From assembly GCA_019828545.1 (NCBI GenBank), contig JACVRA010000259.1, positions 62,001 to 126,000 of the forward strand: a DNA stretch of 64,000 nt. Direction: 5' to 3'. This document shows, one piece after another, positions 11,441 through 24,210 of the stretch (position 1 is the first letter of the stretch; the number at the start of each line of letters is the position of its first letter). Position numbers and translations under genes: made by a program. The notes beneath the pieces are model-generated. The model saw only the letters and a program-made list of their open reading frames with translations, had not been told where the DNA came from and did not search any database. Origin of the DNA: Paracamarosporium sp. OC-R06-R3. Its lineage: Eukaryota > Ascomycota > Dothideomycetes > Pleosporales > Didymosphaeriaceae.

Positions 11441-12496
11441 ATGATGAAGTCTGCGCTCGCTCTTTTGGCGACTGCTGTACTGGTTACTGCACGTAGTCTT
11501 GCCATCCCACAATCCCACTTCCCTCTTGCCGCACGTAATACAACGCTCCCGAGCAGCTTCAAATGGACATCTACCCAAGCCCTCGTCTACCCCAAGAATG
11601 ACACCCGAGCCATCGCAGGCATCAAAGACCCTTCAATAATCTTCATCAATGACACTTACCACGTCTTCGCCAGCACGGCCAAATCCGAGTCACCCAGCTA
11701 CTCGCTTGTCTACTTCAACTTCACTTCCTTCGACAAGGCCGGTTCTGCGCCCTTCAACTACCTCGACCAATCTGGCATCGGAACAGGCTACCGTGCCGCA
11801 CCCGAAGTATTCTACTTCGAGCCTCAGAAACTGTGGTATCTGATATTCCAAAACAACAATGCAGCGTACAGCACGAACCCAGATATCAACGATCCACTGG
11901 GCTGGTCGGCACCAACGAACTTCTACAACGGCACGCCTGCCATCATTGAAAAGTACCTTCCCGGTGGATATTGGGTTGACATGTGGGTCATCTGCGACGC
12001 GGTGAACTGCCACCTCTTCTCTTCCGACGACAATGGACGCCTTTTCCGAAGCCAGACACCGCTCGCAGACTTTCCAGCTGGAATGAGCGAGCCCGTCATC
12101 GTCATGGAAGAGCCATCCAAATACGACCTCTTCGAAGCGTCCAACGTGTATAACATCGGCAACTCATCTTATCTGCTCCTTGTAGAATGCATCAGCAAGG
12201 ACAACCAGCGATACTTCCGCTCCTGGACTAGTTCGGATATCGCCGGGCCGTGGGATGTGCTTGCCGCGACGGAAGACCACCCCTTCTTGGGCGGGAAGAA
12301 CGTGGTATTTGAAGGGCCGCAGTGGACGAGGAGTATCAGCCATGGTGAGGTGATCAGAACGGAAGTAGATCAGAATCTCCGGATCGACCCGCATGGGATC
12401 AAGTTCTTGTATCAGGGCGTAGATCCGAACGTCAGTACGAATTACAACAACCTACCATGGAGGCTGGCGCTTGTCACACAGGTTGAAGAAGCGTAA
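11441..12496 (+). CDS. Secreted GH62 alpha-L-arabinofuranosidase
   Basis: An intronless 351-aa secreted enzyme. Residues 1-22 form a signal peptide (MMKSALALLATAVLVTARS...). The catalytic domain fills the rest and shows GH62 hallmarks: FKWTSTQALVYPKND near the start, IAGIKDPSI with the putative catalytic base Asp, GYRAAPEVFYFEPQ, WVDMWVICDAVNCHLFSSDDNGRL, and DLFEASNVY with the probable acid Glu. Such enzymes cut single arabinose side chains from arabinoxylan and arabinan in plant cell walls. There is no carbohydrate-binding module. Length fits a single-domain GH62 protein. There are two adjacent ATGs at the start; either could be used. It is an isolated gene; the next gene (ATP8) converges on it. 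Confidence 0.93.
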   Translation: MMKSALALLATAVLVTARSLAIPQSHFPLAARNTTLPSSFKWTSTQALVYPKNDTRAIAGIKDPSIIFINDTYHVFASTAKSESPSYSLVYFNFTSFDKAGSAPFNYLDQSGIGTGYRAAPEVFYFEPQKLWYLIFQNNNAAYSTNPDINDPLGWSAPTNFYNGTPAIIEKYLPGGYWVDMWVICDAVNCHLFSSDDNGRLFRSQTPLADFPAGMSEPVIVMEEPSKYDLFEASNVYNIGNSSYLLLVECISKDNQRYFRSWTSSDIAGPWDVLAATEDHPFLGGKNVVFEGPQWTRSISHGEVIRTEVDQNLRIDPHGIKFLYQGVDPNVSTNYNNLPWRLALVTQVEEA

Positions 12497-12965
12497 AAGA
12501 TCACGGGTGAATGGATACAAATGAGTCTGTTCTCAATGCAAATATAGAAAATGCGAATCGTAAAACGGGCACCTAATTCGGTGTTACATCCTTTTTCGAT
12601 ATGGCATCGTAGTAAAGCCCAAGTTACAGTTTTGTTTGAATTGTAGAAGTATCACGTACGTGTTGTATGGAAAACAAGGGTTTGCAACTGTCGGCGCCAG
12701 CTATGTCCATGGAATACGCGGGCGAAATAGCGAATAGTGGAGACAATCAGGCCCTATATTCATTATCGATCAGTGTGCCTGAGTTCACGTGAGTGTGCTT
12801 TTGGAGTAACCCAGTAAGCCGGTATCGAATGTAAACCGCTGTGACGGGGCGCATCGCAAATTGATATCCATCCAATATTGTCGAACCGCTTAATTGTCTA
12901 CAAGCACATGTTGACTATTTGTACACAATCCCTCCAACCCTTTCATACCCTTCCATATTCACGCT
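12497..12965. other. Convergent 3' region
   Basis: About 470 bp between converging genes GH62 and ATP8; expected to contain both 3' UTRs. No other feature seen. Confidence 0.45.
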
Positions 12966-13317
12966 CTATAGCTTGCTGATGAAGAGACGGGCCGCGAAGA
13001 GGCGGACGCGCTGGGGCAGGATGTACTTGGACATGACGTAGATGAGCGTAGGCAGCAGGACGAAAGCCATGGTGGTCTCGTTGACGAAGAAGAAGGGGAT
13101 GAGCTGGGGCATGGCCGACTTGAGGATCGTCTGTTACCCGTTAGCGTCCGTTGTCCCTGGCTCCGTCGAAGGAGCGCACCATCTGCTGAGGGGCGACCTC
13201 AGTCTTCTTGCTCTGGGTGGCAGCGAGGGCCGGGCGCGCCATGACGGATGGGCGGACCATGGTGGGCTGGCGGAAGGCGGCCCTCGCGAGCGGGCGGAAA
13301 AGGCGTGCGGAGTTCAT
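12966..13317 (-). CDS. ATP8: ATP synthase Fo subunit 8, nuclear-encoded with mitochondrial presequence
   Basis: A two-exon gene of 100 aa: exon 1 13180-13317 (46 codons), a 49-nt intron 13131-13179, exon 2 12966-13130. The last 48 residues match mitochondrial subunit 8 (A6L): they start MPQLIPFFFVNE, contain one hydrophobic helix and a SKYILP segment, and end RLFISKL, the same length and end as yeast ATP8. Residues 1-46 are rich in Arg and Ala; apart from one Glu near residue 40 they lack acids, like a matrix-targeting presequence. The intron has a weak donor (GTGCGC) but a good CTAAC branch site before its CAG acceptor, and it falls between presequence and mature part. Another intron is likely in the 5' UTR (13326-13405, GTACGC...CTGCAG). 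The product would be imported and inserted in the inner membrane as part of the Fo stator. Subunit 8 is normally mitochondrially encoded, so this is a gene moved to the nucleus. Confidence 0.88.
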
Positions 13318-14059
13318 CGTGGGCTCTGCAGAAGAGTGAGGGTTAGCGCGCGGTTCCAAGGGCTCAATTGACGCGGAGAGGACCCTCGTGAGGGAATTGG
13401 CGTACCGGGTGGGAGTGAGAAAGCCCGGAGAGATGGATTCGGATGGGTGGTAGTCGAAGGAGCTGTTCGGAGGTGTAGGAAAAGCTCTCCGTGATGCTGC
13501 CGTCGGGAGATCTTCGGCGCTACGCGCTTATGTAACACAACTTCCTGCACCAATTCGATCCCGCGCGGGAGGATGGAGTCCTCTACGAGCACTTCAAATC
13601 GTGTCTCTTAAGAATTATCAGGAGTTCATGGCATGTGTCACCGGAATAAGATCATCGCATCACCAGCCTGCTTTGCAATACGCTGCGAACGCACTCAGGA
13701 CAGGTCTTCGACAGAACCTTACGCTTCTTTCCTTTCTCAGGAGCTGGTCATCACTGTCAATTGACTAACGACAGCTGGAGGCCTTCCCTTTGCATCGCTG
13801 GGACATTCCCGCGCCCAATTCTTCAAATGCTTCTGCATCTTTGCTTTCGAGCCTTACTAACAATCACGCGCAATTTGAACGTGCACTCCATTGACGCTTA
13901 CACCACACAGCAAGCTCAGAAAAAATCGTGGCTACCCTTCCGCTATTAGACCAATCCAATCTTTTCGAACGGTCCGCTAAAACTCATCACTAATTTATAT
14001 GTTCCACTAATTTAGGGAATAGCGTCCGCGATGCTACGAACATCTAGCTAACCCTTCTA
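13318..14059. other. Intergenic, ATP8 promoter side
   Basis: Holds the ATP8 leader (with the proposed 5' UTR intron at 13326-13405), its promoter, and the 3' end of the next minus-strand gene. No further gene is supported. Confidence 0.5.
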
Positions 14060-14824
14060 TCACTTCGGACTCTGCAGCGTCACGCTGTTGATTTTGCACG
14101 TCACCACGTTTCCGCTCACACTCGCACTCACACCCGACACCGCATAGTTACTTGCACCGTTATAGTTTTCCGGCGCATTTGTGCACCACTTTGTATCCGT
14201 ACCAGACGACGTCTACAGTTCTCCATCAGCAAAACCTCGACCACGCGTACACGAAAGTACTTACGATGACAACGTTGTTGAATACCAGCGGTCCAAAATC
14301 CCATGACACACCCGTTAGCTCGATGGCGAAAATGGCTTGATTGAACGTCTTGCTGCCCAGCGCGAAGCTGTTCGATGCACTAGAACTTCCTCGAGTCAAT
14401 TTGCTCGTCCACGTGTTCCCGCTCGAGTCTTTCACGTTCGAGAATGCGACGCTTTCACCCTGATACGTATTGAAGCCGCTTCCCCAGGGAAGACTAGGAT
14501 TTGAGCAGCACCAACCACTGCCGATCCACCACGTACCCGAACGACCGTCGAGAACGTTTTGATACCTAGAGTGATCGATGAGTTTGTGGATGGAAAGGGA
14601 ACAGGGTTAGAACGGAGGAAAGCATACACGCCGGTGTTGTCAGTCGGTTGAAGACCAGGCCAGAGGTAGTACGTCCCAGCCTTAGGCAGTTTGGGGATCT
14701 GCATAGTGCCTGAGAAGGAAAGGAAGGCTTGCGAAGAGGGAAGATTGTAGCGCAGGAAATACCATGTTGCCGCCGACACAGGCGACAAACACGCTGCCAC
14801 GGCAAGGAGTAGTGTAAGGAGCAT
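14060..14824 (-). CDS. Secreted protein of unknown function with WCC motif
   Basis: A 216-aa protein in three exons: 14628-14824, 14265-14565 and 14060-14212. The first about 18 residues (MLLTLLLAVAACLSPVSA) form a clear signal peptide. The mature part begins TWYFLRYNLPS and contains GTYYLWPGLQPTDNTGVY, a segment rich in Trp, Gly and Cys (TWWIGSGWCCSNPSLPWG) and a C-terminal part with two more Cys (WCTNAP and VVTCKI). This looks like a beta-rich extracellular domain, similar in feel to fungal secreted lectin or glucanase-like folds, but I cannot name a family. Four cysteines would allow two disulphides. All three joins keep the frame with GT-AG borders. The frame is open 14 codons upstream of the chosen ATG; I chose 14824 because the signal peptide begins there. 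Confidence 0.72.
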
Positions 14825-15992
14825 GTCGCCTATTAAACAGCTACGGCGCTGGTATCCCACGTTCAAGCGTGTGCTACGTTCACCTTATATTTACTTATCG
14901 CGCTCCTGAACTCAGCGTGGGTCATCTGTGAGCATGTTGGATATATTGCACACGCGGCACTGTTCCTTCATTCTAACAATAGTCTTATCAATCTGAACTG
15001 CTACAGATAAATATCTATCCAAAGTAGTATATACTCCATGTGCTGAACACCAAGTCCACGAATGATGCTAGGGTCCTGCATATTGCAGCAAGGGTACCTT
15101 GTCTCGAGATAAAGCGTCCGAGTGGGGTCGCCTATAACTACAGTTGTGGACCATTGCACGTTCCCGATATTCGTAGTTCCTGAGGGGTTTCCGTAATCGG
15201 ATAAGGTATTTAACATCAAATCGTTTTTTTCGACAGCCATTGTACCGTAGGTGAACGTAAAATTTACTGAGCCATTCAGATGAGAGTCAACTCATGATGA
15301 TTCATGCGAAGGCAGATGGTGTAGAACCTCCACGTCTCCTGCGATAAAGCGTTTATAGGCGCGTTTGATGGTATTTAAATGAAGTAACTCTAAGATATCC
15401 ATTCAAGAGCACTGTTTGGAAGCTGGCAGTGTCGAGCTCTTGAATCGTACATCCCTAACGAGGGAAGGATACCAAAACACTACCAGGCTGTGACCTACGA
15501 TGATCGACAGCTCAGTACTTCCATTAACATCACTGCATAGCATACTACATCTATAAATTTCAAGCTAATTTCTAGAAGATATAACAAATCATACAGTTAG
15601 TTATTACATTGAAGACGAGAAAATCTTTACTTTTAGATTTAACAACTAATTCCAAGATACTATACTCACGACTACGAATAGCTTCGCTTCGATCCATCTT
15701 TCTCTAAGTATAGCTAAGAATGAAAGTCTGATGCTGCTCATGGTACGTGAGAGAGGATTTATTGGGAAAATGTTGGACATGGTTGGGTATTTGATATGGA
15801 CTTTGCGGTGTGGTTGGCGATGTTATGGAAAGTAAATTTAATATAGGCAAATTAAGTTGAGAAAGTACGTTCTTCTTGAAATAAGATAGTTCTACTGAGA
15901 AGTAGAAATTAAGCTTTTGTTGAGGGATTAATACTACACTAAGACCCCAAACTGAGCGTCTCTATAGGCTAGCAGCCTCGTACACTCGATGT
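14825..15992. other. AT-rich gene-poor region with possible gene remnant
   Basis: The part 15001-15300 on the minus strand has an open stretch reading like a secreted protein (VNFTFTYGTMAVEKND..., QWSTTVVIGD) but lacks a good start and partners, so it may be an exon remnant. From 15300 to 15960 the sequence turns AT-rich with no coding signal. Confidence 0.35.
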
Positions 15993-16590
15993 TCATGACC
16001 TGTGACCACACACTGGGCATATATCATTCAATTGCGTATTTAAGGAGCCACACGTAGGGCAATACCATGTGTCTGGAGCTGGAGGAGGGGGTGGAGGCGT
16101 GAGATTGGCAGCAGGCTTGCTGGGAGGATCTCCAAAAGTTCCCGCAGTAGGCTTGCAACGTGAAATAAGCTGCAGTAACCCAGTTATTGTATCTCTTTCC
16201 AAAAGCAGCTTGCTCTTGAGGGTATTGAATATCCTAACGACACAGGTGCTGCCGCATGCTCGGATTCCAAGGGACGAACAGATCCGATTATTAGACAAGC
16301 GGTGGTGGTCTTCGTTTTGTTCCTAATAGATCAGGCTCGCTCCCATCCTGAATTTGAGTAATAGATTTGAGTCTTACCCAGCTTCTTTGCAGGACAGTCA
16401 GACATCCTTCCTGACTCATGTTGATGCTCATACCCTATCTTGTAGCGCTGTTTGGCTCTTAGCTCTTAAGGCGCGCTTCAACGATTTAATGGCGTTATTC
16501 TCCAGGCCATCATGCGGGGTAAAAGACTCAAGGCAGCTTACGCTAGCTCTGCGATAGGCTATAGCTGGTGCGCCACAGTCACAGACAGGG
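15993..16590 (-). CDS. C-terminal part of a gene ending in a RanBP2-like zinc finger
   Basis: At least two exons join in frame: an upstream exon running down to 16434 and a last exon 15993-16322, separated by a 111-nt intron (GTATGA...TTAG). The upstream exon encodes CDCGAPAIAY and a basic helix (NAIKSLKRALRAK). The last exon holds a proline run and ends WYCPTCGSLN...CPVCGHRS, a C-x2-C-x10-C-x2-C zinc ribbon like RanBP2-type fingers. No ATG is visible in the first exon, so the true start lies further upstream or the gene is broken. It could be the tail of the ankyrin gene that ends at 17121, if that gene's stop is spliced out (a GTAGAG donor precedes it). Function unknown. Confidence 0.45.
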
Positions 16591-17120
16591 CTTAGGTGGG
16601 GTTTATCTCATCACATTGGATATATTAGTTAGCCTGTCCGGTCTCAACACCTGAACACCTCAACCCATACGAGTTGCAGGCATTTCCATCGTCAATTTTC
16701 TTGTGTTTCGGTCGCTGCGCTAGGCCTAGTCCGGCTAGCTCGGAGCTAATCCTTTCTGGTCTAGCCCCTCGGGCCACCCTTTGTCGCCCTCATGGTTCCT
16801 GAGTGCATGGGCAAAACACTCCCCTTTATTGTCAAAACTTTTAGCTATAAAAACCCCTCATAGTGATACATATACAATATATATATTAGTTAGCTCTCAT
16901 ATCCTGTCTGCGTCATTGAGAGGTTAGAACAAGATGTACTGTGAGCTACGAAAATCGACTGTTTTCTATGTCAACAGAGTGGATGTAAAGAATTGTATAT
17001 AGGCAAGAGATATTGTCTTGGAAGCCAGCAATGAGACGGTAAAATATTATCAACATCCGTGAAGATTCAGCGTCCCATAACTGCAACAAACGTATTACGG
17101 TCGCCTTATTTTGGTCGTCA
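16591..17120. other. Non-coding gap with flanking direct repeats
   Basis: No gene seen. A 13-bp direct repeat, TATATTAGTTAGC, occurs at about 16621 and again near 16883 and brackets about 250 bp. This could be a target-site duplication around a small decayed element, though no terminal inverted repeats are clear. Confidence 0.3.
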
Positions 17121-19570
17121 TTATGTAGTCTCTACCAGATTTATATTCTGGTTGTAATGCTCTTCCCAGTCGTCACCAAGAAGCCATTCTTGTGTGTCAG
17201 CGCGAAGAACCTCTTCTATCTTCAAATCACATCGTTTAAGAGCCTGACACCACGGACCCCAACAGTTGTACAACCTAGCGCTACAGGAGGGGGTCTCCTG
17301 GAAAGAATCTCGATGGTGCACATTAACGGTCGCCTTGATCAGTAGTTCGAACTTTGCCAGTAATATATCAGGAAATTCGTTTGGGTTCGACTCGAAAGGT
17401 GGATATCGAAAATGAGAGCTCCACAGGACGTTTGACCACATTGCGAGCTGTAAGGCATTACGATGGTCTGAATCAACGGCATGTGCATTCGCCCCAAACT
17501 TCAAAAGGGCTCGAGAAATAGCCAGACTCGCGCCTCCTCTGGCCAACAAGTGATCGAGCAACGGGGTCCTACCGTGCTCTCGTTGTTCAAGGTCATAGTC
17601 GTGGTCTTTGAGAAACTTGACCCACCGCTCGGTCATCACCATCTGCATTTTTGTGACTTCCCTCCTGGCATTCCAGCTGGATGCGTGCAAGAGAGACGCC
17701 TCAGTGGTTGATATGCAGAACGTTGAGCTCTTCTCAACATAGCTCAACATAGCCGAAAGCGTTTCTTCGCAAAATAAGCCCTGGCCGATACCGTTACGTT
17801 GCATACTGCTCCAGATGCCCCGTAAGACATCTGCTTCTCCACTGTAAACGCTTAGTTTTCTGTCACACTCAACGCCAACTATACGCACCCCACGTTTGAC
17901 ACTCTCGCACCCTGGCTGTCCAAGTAATGCAGAACATCTGCTCGAAAGTGCTTCCCTGCGAGCTAATCAAGTCAGTCGATACAAGAAAGTTAGGAAAGAG
18001 CAGGATTGCTGACCCAAAAGCACAACATTACATAGATCCCTCTTCCCTTTAACTGATCATATGGTGAAACCTGTCCACCTCGAATGGCGCCATCCAATTG
18101 TTCCAGACTACCGTTCTCAATAAGTTTCCAATGCAAATCCGAAGTTCCGAAAAGTCGACAAGCATTTAGCTGGGTATAAAGCCTTGGCTCATTGTTTGAT
18201 ATTGTTCTGACGAACCGAATCGTAAGGGAGGTAGAACCAAGATCTGGTGCGGGGATATATAGGAGGCACACCTCGCTGACGCTGTGATCCGCATTCTTTG
18301 GTTTGTTGCGGCTCGACAGACGTAAAATCAGTTCTCCAGTTGAACCACTTTGTGCGAATATCTTCTGACGTGTCTGTAGCGGTTTCAGGATCATATCAGC
18401 ACTTGGTGGGAAGATGGATTTTCCGTCACTCTGTGTCAGAAGTTGCTGTTGCGGATCCGGTTGGTAGCGAGGGTGACTTCTATCGAAGGACGTGGGGCCA
18501 TCGGCGAAGTACACCCACCTGTCCATCGAGGCTGTGGATGAACCTCCAGGAACCGCTGCTATTTCTCTAATGACTGATTTGACAAGGGCATCAAATTCAG
18601 ACTGAAGCCAACCCATATCTTGGCAGCAGGACTGAGAAATCACAGACCAAAGAACTTTCCGAACGAGTCCTTCCATGAAGTGTAAGTGCTTCAAAAGCAT
18701 CTCACAATCTGTACCAACAAATGTTATTAGACGATAGCTTGTGTTTGGCGTGTTGGCGCGGTGGGGTAAAGAGTTGTGGATCTCTTTAAGATTTTTTGCA
18801 ATCATCTCGGTACTCTTCGCCATTATATTCCGAGTATGTTCGTGTTGGTCTTGGTTAACGAGCTGAAATCGTCGAGATTCTCGTTGAAAGCTCTTCGTAC
18901 TCTGTGCTTGCTGTAATAAACAGGATATGAGATCATTATTCTGTGCCAATATTATATCTTGGCTCTCCTGCAAAGCTTCTAGATTCGAAGTGGTTTGTGA
19001 AAAGCTCTGATCAATCGCTTCTTCGATGCGTTTATTAGCTATAGCAGATCGTTTTCTGATTACTAACAGTCAGCAACAATACCAGATTAAATATACCCAA
19101 AGTTTGCCATATAGGTCAGGTTGGTGCACGAACCCTTCAACAAGCGACATTGCTGCATGGAGCTTGATCTTCGTCTGCTCCATTTGCTGTGTCAGTTTTC
19201 GAAGCTTCTTTTCGTCCAACACCCATTTGACATTTGCCCAAGTCCTTTTTCCCTTATACTTGGTAATCTGAACGGATAAAGTACTCATATGTTTTTGTAA
19301 GGATGTAACAGCGGCGCTGAATTGATCTATCGCAGGAAGCAGATCTTCGGCAGGGAGGAAGGTCATTGAAGCCGGATTGCGCATGTCTTGAATATGTTTC
19401 CTCAAGATCGTGACAAGTGACGTGTTGTCTTTGAGACTATCTCGCAAGATTTCCATCTCGAGAGGAGCGTCCTCAACGTCAGAGAGAAACTGGTAGCCCT
19501 TTACACATCCTTTAAGCGCGACATCCGCAACGCCCAATGCTCCAGCGAATATAGAGAACGGATCGGCCAT
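17121..19570 (-). CDS. STAND-like N-terminal domain and ankyrin-like protein
   Basis: A large minus-strand gene in three coding blocks: about 19070-19570, 17990-19030 and 17121-17930. The start MADPFSIFAGALGVADVALKG is typical of the small helical N-terminal domain found on fungal NLR/STAND proteins. Next come a coiled-coil-like stretch, a middle domain around WVYFADGPTSFDRSH, and a C-terminal block with ankyrin-like repeats (GRTPLLDHLLARGGASLAISRALLKFGANAHAVD). No NACHT or NB-ARC ATPase motif is visible. The two introns are clear from the frame changes, but I could not place their borders with confidence: canonical donors (GTATAT; GTCAGC) do not pair in frame with the nearest acceptors. Longer introns or slight decay are possible. 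Such proteins are thought to act in non-self recognition; here this is inference. Confidence 0.6.
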
Positions 19571-20880
19571 ACCCAAAGATATTATAATGTTCAAGGAAAG
19601 AGTGCATAGAAGATGTATGGTTTCTTGTAAGCTGTCGCTCCTTTTTCCTTGGCGCATATGCAAGGCTGAGACAAGGCGGCAATGCCAGCGCTTAAACGAC
19701 CCCATTCGTGACATGTCCTTCAAGATCGCCTCATACCAGCACCTGTAGAGGCAGACAGTTGTAGTAGTAACACAATTAATACAGGCTTTTCTATATTATC
19801 CAAGGCTCGCTCTGGGCTTTAGCTATACTATACTAAAAATAAGGAGAACCTACTAGAAAGTTGGCTTATTATCTAGTATCTCCTTCGATATCACAGCCTA
19901 AGACTCGTAGATAAATAAGAATATAGAAAGCACTACAGAAAAAGTAGTAAGAAGCTCTCCAGTAGGTGTGCAATGGTCATCGCATCGCTTATGTCGCACT
20001 TGAACAACAATATCATAGGACTCTCTCAACCACCCAGGCACTTAGTAGCATAAAGAGTAAATAGGTAGGTAATACTTAAGACATTTCCGTCCGTCGAGCC
20101 TTCTTTATTATTGATGGAGAAAAACACGCTTTACCAATCAAATACGCATATCTTGACAAGCAAGCATATCGCATGTTGGCCTAGATTATCCGTCCTTATA
20201 TAGAGTTTAGCTTGTCTGATATATGCGACCCATTTTTCTCTAGCCCTAAATTGCAATGTATATTCCGGGATAACAAACTGAGGGGGAGACTAGCACGGAT
20301 GACGTTCAGACAGTGCCCTTAGTGACCGACTCGGACGAAGCAGTTATGGAGAAGAACAACGATACCATTAGTACTTCAAATTACCTTAGGATGTATGGTA
20401 TACAAAAGGTACTTGCCACTGACTGAGAGACTGCCTCCCGAAGAGTCATAGGATGTGTAGGCATTACTCGTGTTGGTCATCTGAATAGGTCCCCCAATCG
20501 ATCCAGAGTTGCTTCAGTACCGTATAAATCTAGCTAATTAGATTGGATTAGCGTATGTCGAAGGTACATGTGGAGCTTTACAATATTCTTATTCAAGCGG
20601 AGATTCAAAGATTTATTCGCTTAGAACACTCGCTAGAGCGTGTCTTAACTAGGTAACCAATTCAAGATGACTGACGCGAGTAGGACATCCGTAGAAGCTA
20701 GGGCAACGCAACTGAGAGCGGAGACCCCGGCGGGGGCCCCAAGAAGAGTGCTCTTTTCTTCTTAACGGTCTATCACCCTGAAATCGGGTTGTCCGGAGCT
20801 AGGGTTCAACGGCTGGGAGAGCGCCCTCGACGGGCCTTGAAAATCCGCTTGGAGCAATAGAAGGGAGGGATCTAAGATTT
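19571..20880. other. Gene-poor region upstream of ankyrin gene
   Basis: No supported gene. From 19740 to 20650 the sequence is AT-rich with no long frame. After 20690 it turns GC-rich. The 20771-20792 segment (CCTGAAATCGGG) resembles 21121-21133 (CCTGAAAACGGG) across the palindrome. Confidence 0.4.
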
Positions 20881-21118
20881 AGTGACTCTAGTGGCTGGCG
20901 AGAGAAATACTACACTGCCGCGGGTAGGTAAACGCATCTGTGTTACCCCAGGATGTATGATACACTGGCCAATCCTACCGAAAATGACACGCGGTTCTGG
21001 GGTTCTCGAGGGGACCCTATGTAGAATCGACCTTTGTATAGCACACCCTGGGGCAACACGCCTCGCGTTCTGCTCGCAGAGAAATATCAAATTCTGTCTC
21101 CACCCGCTGTAGTCCTTC
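20881..21118. repeat. Imperfect 240-bp palindrome (inverted repeat)
   Basis: The arms 20881-20978 and 21021-21118 are reverse complements with mismatches, centred near 21000, leaving a loop of about 42 nt. The best block pairs TGTTACCCCAGGATGTAT (20941) with the complement of CACACCCTGGGGCAACA (21042-21058). Many differences are G/A or C/T. It could be a fold-back transposon remnant or a long hairpin transcript. Confidence 0.6.
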
Positions 21119-22173
21119 AATCCTGAAAACGGGTACTAGTCCCGATCAAGGGATTTCTGTAGCTACCCACAGTACTGTCCTGTATATGGGGAAACCGGAC
21201 ACTCCAAAAGCTACATCCTTCATTACCCTTGTGGAGCGCTTATCGCATCGTAGACACCCTAGCCATATATCTAAGAGGGCCACAATGGGTCGAGGATATA
21301 GTCACGAGTGAGGACTGAAGGGAGGCGACATCGTTCACGAGTGGGTCGGAGGCAAGTACATTTTGGATCGTTCGGCACGCGGAGGTCATTGCGAATGCTC
21401 TCGGCGAGGACTGCAGTTCATAAAACTACGAGTCCTGTGAGGTCTACGAGGTCTACGAGGTCTACGAGAAGGCACGGCGCGAAGGCGGCAAAGCTCAGCT
21501 TGAGGCACCTGTTTAGGATTCTGAAGGCGAAACGAGAAATTGCTGGCGTGAGTCAATAAGAAGGGCGGGGGGCGTAGGCTCCTGGAATCGCAACACTTCG
21601 ACTCACGCCACTTGATGCCCCGTCGTGACTTCAAGAAGGAAGAAATCGAAACGGAGATTTGGGTACCCCTCGCGGCGAAATCGACCACGAGCTTCGAGAT
21701 TGATGAGCCTAAAGTTTTGAGTGTTCGAAGTGGGCTGATGACGATTTGGGACGCACGTACCGCCACAACAACAATGACCCATCCCACCATGGTGGGGCAG
21801 CACCGAATACCCCGCCAAAATATTTGGGTCGACCGTATCACGGCCCTCACCGACCGAGGGCGCTTCTCGCGCTGTGGATAGATGGACCGACGTGTAGCGC
21901 GCAGACTGGTGGTGAAAAATCGAGCCATGCACAGGCTTGTGGCCGGCATGGTGAACTGGAAAGCGACGGTGCGCTGTCCAGTAGCTTTTCATTGTAACTG
22001 TCCGGAAGTGGCGAGTAGATCTGCGGGCGGTCAGCGCCACGGGCCAATAGGCCAATGGCAAGGCCACAATCTGCCGTTCTCGCCCTTGAGGGCAGAGTGA
22101 GAGCCCAACGGCGAGGCTGAGGGCGGTTGCTGTGACACTGTTGCAAAATTTGAGCCAGGGCCCGTGCTCACTA
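21119..22173. other. Upstream region of TEF1
   Basis: No supported gene; several short overlapping frames occur on both strands. A 9-bp unit GAGGTCTAC is repeated three times at 21439-21465. The segment 21750-22170 is the likely distal TEF1 promoter. Confidence 0.45.
22044..22056 (+). promoter_or_regulatory. Paired CCAAT boxes of TEF1 promoter
   Basis: Two CCAAT motifs at 22044-22048 and 22052-22056 lie 8 bp apart, about 340 bp before the TEF1 ATG. CCAAT is the site of the fungal HAP/CCAAT-binding complex. Their use here is inferred. Confidence 0.5.
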
Positions 22174-22294
22174 GCTCGCTCGCACGCCCACCACCCGCTA
22201 CATAAGCCCCTCCGCGCCCTCTACGACTCGATTTTTTCTCTTCTTCGTCGCTCATACCTTCGAACTCATTGGCTTCGAAATCTGTCAGTCAGCT
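22174..22294 (+). repeat. Left arm of inverted repeat: TEF1 proximal promoter and leader
   Basis: This 121-bp segment ends 93 bp before the TEF1 start codon and recurs in inverted orientation at 24663-24783 with 8 mismatches and no gaps (about 93% identity). It includes a TATA-like CATAAG, the GCCCCTCCGCG stretch and a pyrimidine-rich TTTTTTCTCTTCTTC tract typical of highly expressed fungal genes. Confidence 0.92.
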
Positions 22295-22335
22295 CCTGGC
22301 CCTGTCTCTCTCTTCTACCTACTGACTCTTCCTAG

Positions 22336-24210
<1,875 letters not shown>

